The notes beneath the pieces are model-generated. The model saw nothing but the letters and a program-made list of their open reading frames with translations, was not told where the DNA came from and searched no databases. A stretch of 64,000 nt of DNA from Trileptium ribeirensis (lineage: Eukaryota; Nematoda; Enoplea; Enoplida; Thoracostomopsidae): assembly GCA_030248225.1 (NCBI GenBank), contig JASANE010004987.1, forward strand, positions 52,310 to 116,309, given 5' to 3'. A program made the position numbers and the translations under genes. This document shows positions 61,302-64,000 of this stretch, in pieces (position 1 is the first letter of the stretch; every line of letters begins with the position of its first letter).

Positions 61302-61405
61302 TATCGTTTCCAACAGTAAAAGCTTCTACGTCTACTGATGTAAGACAAGGAATTGTTCCGATTGGTCTAACCCTATTACCGCTATAAACTCAGAAAATGC
61401 TCCTG
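61302..61405 (-). pseudogene. Damaged LRR cassette exon, right copy
   Basis: Mirror of 22669-22771, here 104 nt because of one further T. Splice sites are present but the length is not a multiple of three. Confidence 0.6.
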
Positions 61406-61456
61406 CTGCGACAATGTTACCTGAAATGCAGTTATTCTATTCAAAACTAAACCTAC

Positions 61457-62637
61457 CATCACTTTCCAATAGTAAAAGCGTTGGCGTCTATCTGATAAAA
61501 GACGAGGATTATTTGAAGCAAGGTCTAACGTTGCTAGCGCTCGGAAAGTAAGAAAAATGCTCCTGCCGCGATAAAATTAAGCGAAGCACATTTAGATATA
61601 GTAATGCTGGTTAGCATTGGTAGTTGAGCAAATGTAGCTGCCGATAACGAAGTGATATGTGGATTTCCAGACAAATCGGGAATGTGGCTCAAGCTTTTTT
61701 GGAAAATAATAGCGCGTAGAACAGGTTTTTAGGGATTGTAGAAAAAGATTATTATTTGCAAGTTGAATATTCGCTAACCGAGAACCACCAGTGGTTTGAA
61801 GATATCGTCGTTGTTAATCGATGAAATTTCGTTATCGTTAACAAGAAGCTCATGTACATTTTGGAAGAAGCCTTGCGGTGAAGCGAAAGGTTCTAGGTTA
61901 AGACTTGGAAGTCTGTTGTTGCTTAAATTTAACGATATTAGATTTGTTAGCCGGTGTTTTGAGATTGTCGTTTTGTAGACATCGTTGCTACAGTCGTAAT
62001 TTGATTATTTGATGCGTCAAGATATTTGAGCGATTGAAGGACACAAAGCGAGCTCAGATTTAAAGATGCTATTTCATTTATTTGAAATATTTAAACTTTC
62101 CAGGTGAGCTAACGACGAATCTGATGGCTCCAGTTTTGCTGTTGTTGTGGCTGCTGTTGTGTCGCACAGTTGAAGTTGTGTTAATTGGTTATAACTAACG
62201 TCAAGCTGTTTTAGGTGCTTCAAGCCAGACATTTGGTTTAGAAGCTAGGCGTCCAGCCAACCGATTTTTGCTAAGATTCAGCTTTTCTAGCTGTGATAGA
62301 CGATCAAATGCTTCCGAGTTTAAACTGTTTATATTGTTGATTTCTAAAGATAGTAGTTTCGTAGTTAGAATACATTGTAAAGTCCGTCACCAATAATACG
62401 TCGGAGTCGATTATTGCTCAAGAGTAGTTGCTCAATACGTGGATTAAGCATCAACGGGACATGACCAACAGAAGCTCAAGTACGATTTACCCAAGGTCGA
62501 TTCGACACCGGAGGTTCGTGACAACGACATCCTTTCGGACAAAACGATGCCAACAACGCGGTTGATTTTGAAATGATAACAAGAAGAAAAGAAAGTAGAA
62601 AGAGTGTTAAGCCATTGAACGAAAGACAATTATTCAT
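61457..62637 (-). pseudogene. LRR ectodomain exon, right copy, frameshifted
   Basis: Homologous to 21460-22618 but 22 nt longer, with several one- or two-base gains and losses (for example near 62075, 62240 and 62370), so no frame covers the LRR domain. Signal peptide, N-terminal cap words and the final GTAGGT donor (at 61451-61456) are all still visible. The start codon is at 62637-62635. Confidence 0.75.
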
Positions 62638-62751
62638 CGTAATTCTAAAAAAATAAATAATATAAGTTTAATAAATATTGAAGAGAAGTAATGTCTAAAA
62701 CATTCGGAAGGTTCATGTATTTTTTCGAAATGAGAAACTTATTAAGCATTC

Positions 62752-63163
62752 CGTAATATCAAGAGTTTACGATGACCCCTTGAAGAAGAGTGGAAGACAC
62801 TCATGTTTCACTACAATATATTAGCAGTGGAATGATAAACTCCAATTAGCGTTATTTGTCCTACTTTTTGGGCGAGGGGGAAAAGTTTCCCAGCTTTAGT
62901 CGGTCTCAATCCAACATATTGTCTTTCCAACTATCCGAACTTTTTTTTCTACACATCCTCAATGTTTTTGTTTCTACATTTGATTAAAAAATAAAAATAT
63001 TGATTTTGAATTTGTAACATAAGTTGGAGGGACAAGACAAATCTATCTAAATTTGTTCCACCGCCAAAAGAGGGATAAATAACACAATTGGTACGCCTCT
63101 TCTTAGTGTTGCATGAGTGTCACACTCTTCTCCAAGGGTTCATTCGGGACTCTTGGTAATACG
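62752..63163. mobile_element. Foldback MITE upstream of LRR gene, right copy
   Basis: Mirror of 20954-21347, with the same inverted ends and the same distance to the LRR start codon. Confidence 0.7.
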
Positions 63164-64000
63164 TCAATAAAATTTTCTTTATCACAACAAATCTAAAGAT
63201 TTGGAACCACTTTATTAATTACATATAATGGTTTACTGTGTTTCCCGAAAAATTATTAAATTACTCCAACACAGTTTTTGTTAAAAATTAGTAGCTTTGA
63301 CTTTCGCGTTGGATTGTAAATAAAATAGGAAATTTTAATTTCAGTGGTAGTATTACGTTCAACAAAGAACTGCCCATATCAATGGCTCGACGCACGATTA
63401 TTTAAGTCGATCATGCAAATTGTTTCGCACAACGATGAAGGTATTAGAAAATACTAAGAATAATTTTAAGTTAAATCCAGTGTATTTGGGTATCCAGTTA
63501 AGAATAAGGTTGTATATAGCCATATGCGGCCTAAAAATATGCCGTTCGGTGGTATTTAAAAAACCAATATTCCTTAGAATTCTTACCAGAGTGGTAATTT
63601 GGTGTATGCATATACTGAACACTTTTGTGTGACAAAACAAAAACAAACTACAATAATGATATAAAACGTTTGCGTTGATTGTGTTCAGAAGATTTCATAT
63701 TGTATTGTGTTCAACCGTTAACCTTACACGTAATGCAATACCCGAACACACTAATCAAACTCAGAAATATAGCAGTATATCCTGAACGCCTTTAGCTTTT
63801 AGCCAAAACAGATAAGTTCACTGGCCTACCTGTATAAAATATGTGAACAATACAATACTCACCACCAGTTGCAAATGGAAAAACCCTTTAAGATTTGTTT
63901 AATTGTTTGATGTTTGCATCTTTTTAATTAAACAGTTTGTTGTTACAAAGCCGTATTTTACCGTTCTAATATAAAAAGGCAGAAGTACCAAGGAGTTCAC

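Larger units (their letters stand above)
42598..64000 (-). repeat. Right arm of giant palindrome (runs off window)
   Basis: Reverse complement of 20135-41534 with small indels and substitutions. It is still matching at the last base, so it continues outside the window. Features below are given only where the right copy adds information; intervals not listed mirror the left arm and show no gene. Confidence 0.97.

Overview
This is AT-rich eukaryotic DNA with split genes, many short decayed repeats and several classes of dead transposon. Two kinds of non-LTR retrotransposon relic (RTE-like and Jockey/CR1-like), introns of about 50 bp, and a splice acceptor only 8 bases before a start codon together suggest a flatworm, probably a trematode. 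That assignment is inference; no species marker is present. The only convincing protein gene is a leucine-rich-repeat (LRR) single-pass membrane protein, present twice in opposite orientation. No tRNA, rRNA or CRISPR locus is supported.

Layout. Bases 1-20134 are single-copy-like flank. They hold an RTE-like relic (613-1700), a 92-bp tandem array organised in 275-bp trimers (3063-3920), small GC-rich repeats (4586-4995, 6195-6480), a Jockey/CR1-like relic (7240-8220), a tRNA-containing dispersed repeat (8285-8910), a 217-bp tandem duplication (9418-9870), a GC-rich block that may be an LTR (11036-11345), and a 3.7-kb satellite of about 51 copies of a 72-bp unit (12425-16115). The rest of this flank shows nothing recognisable.

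Bases 20135-64000 form one very large palindrome. The left arm (20135-41534) is the reverse complement of the right arm (42598-64000) around a 1,063-bp spacer. The right arm runs off the window, so true arm length is at least 21.4 kb. Similarity is high by eye but uneven: a stretch of about 750 bp looks identical, right beside a stretch of about 700 bp that is strongly diverged. The spacer holds a third copy of a segment found once in each arm, plus about 545 bp not seen elsewhere in the window.

Each arm carries, from outside in: a foldback MITE; the LRR gene; four copies of a repeat with an AT-rich core; a small hairpin; a degenerate tandem block; an LTR-retrotransposon-like pol fragment; a four-copy tandem repeat of about 195 bp; segment X; a microsatellite; the tRNA-containing repeat; an identical tract with small ORFs; a 1.3-kb foldback element with minisatellite ends; and a GAGCCGAGCC-type repeat. 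The LRR gene is damaged differently in each arm: the left copy keeps the ectodomain exon open, the right copy keeps the C-terminal exon open. A tandem series of small LRR-coding cassette exons lies between the two main exons. The palindrome is either a real inverted duplication or an assembly product (two haplotypes or a chimeric read joined head to head); sequence alone does not settle this.
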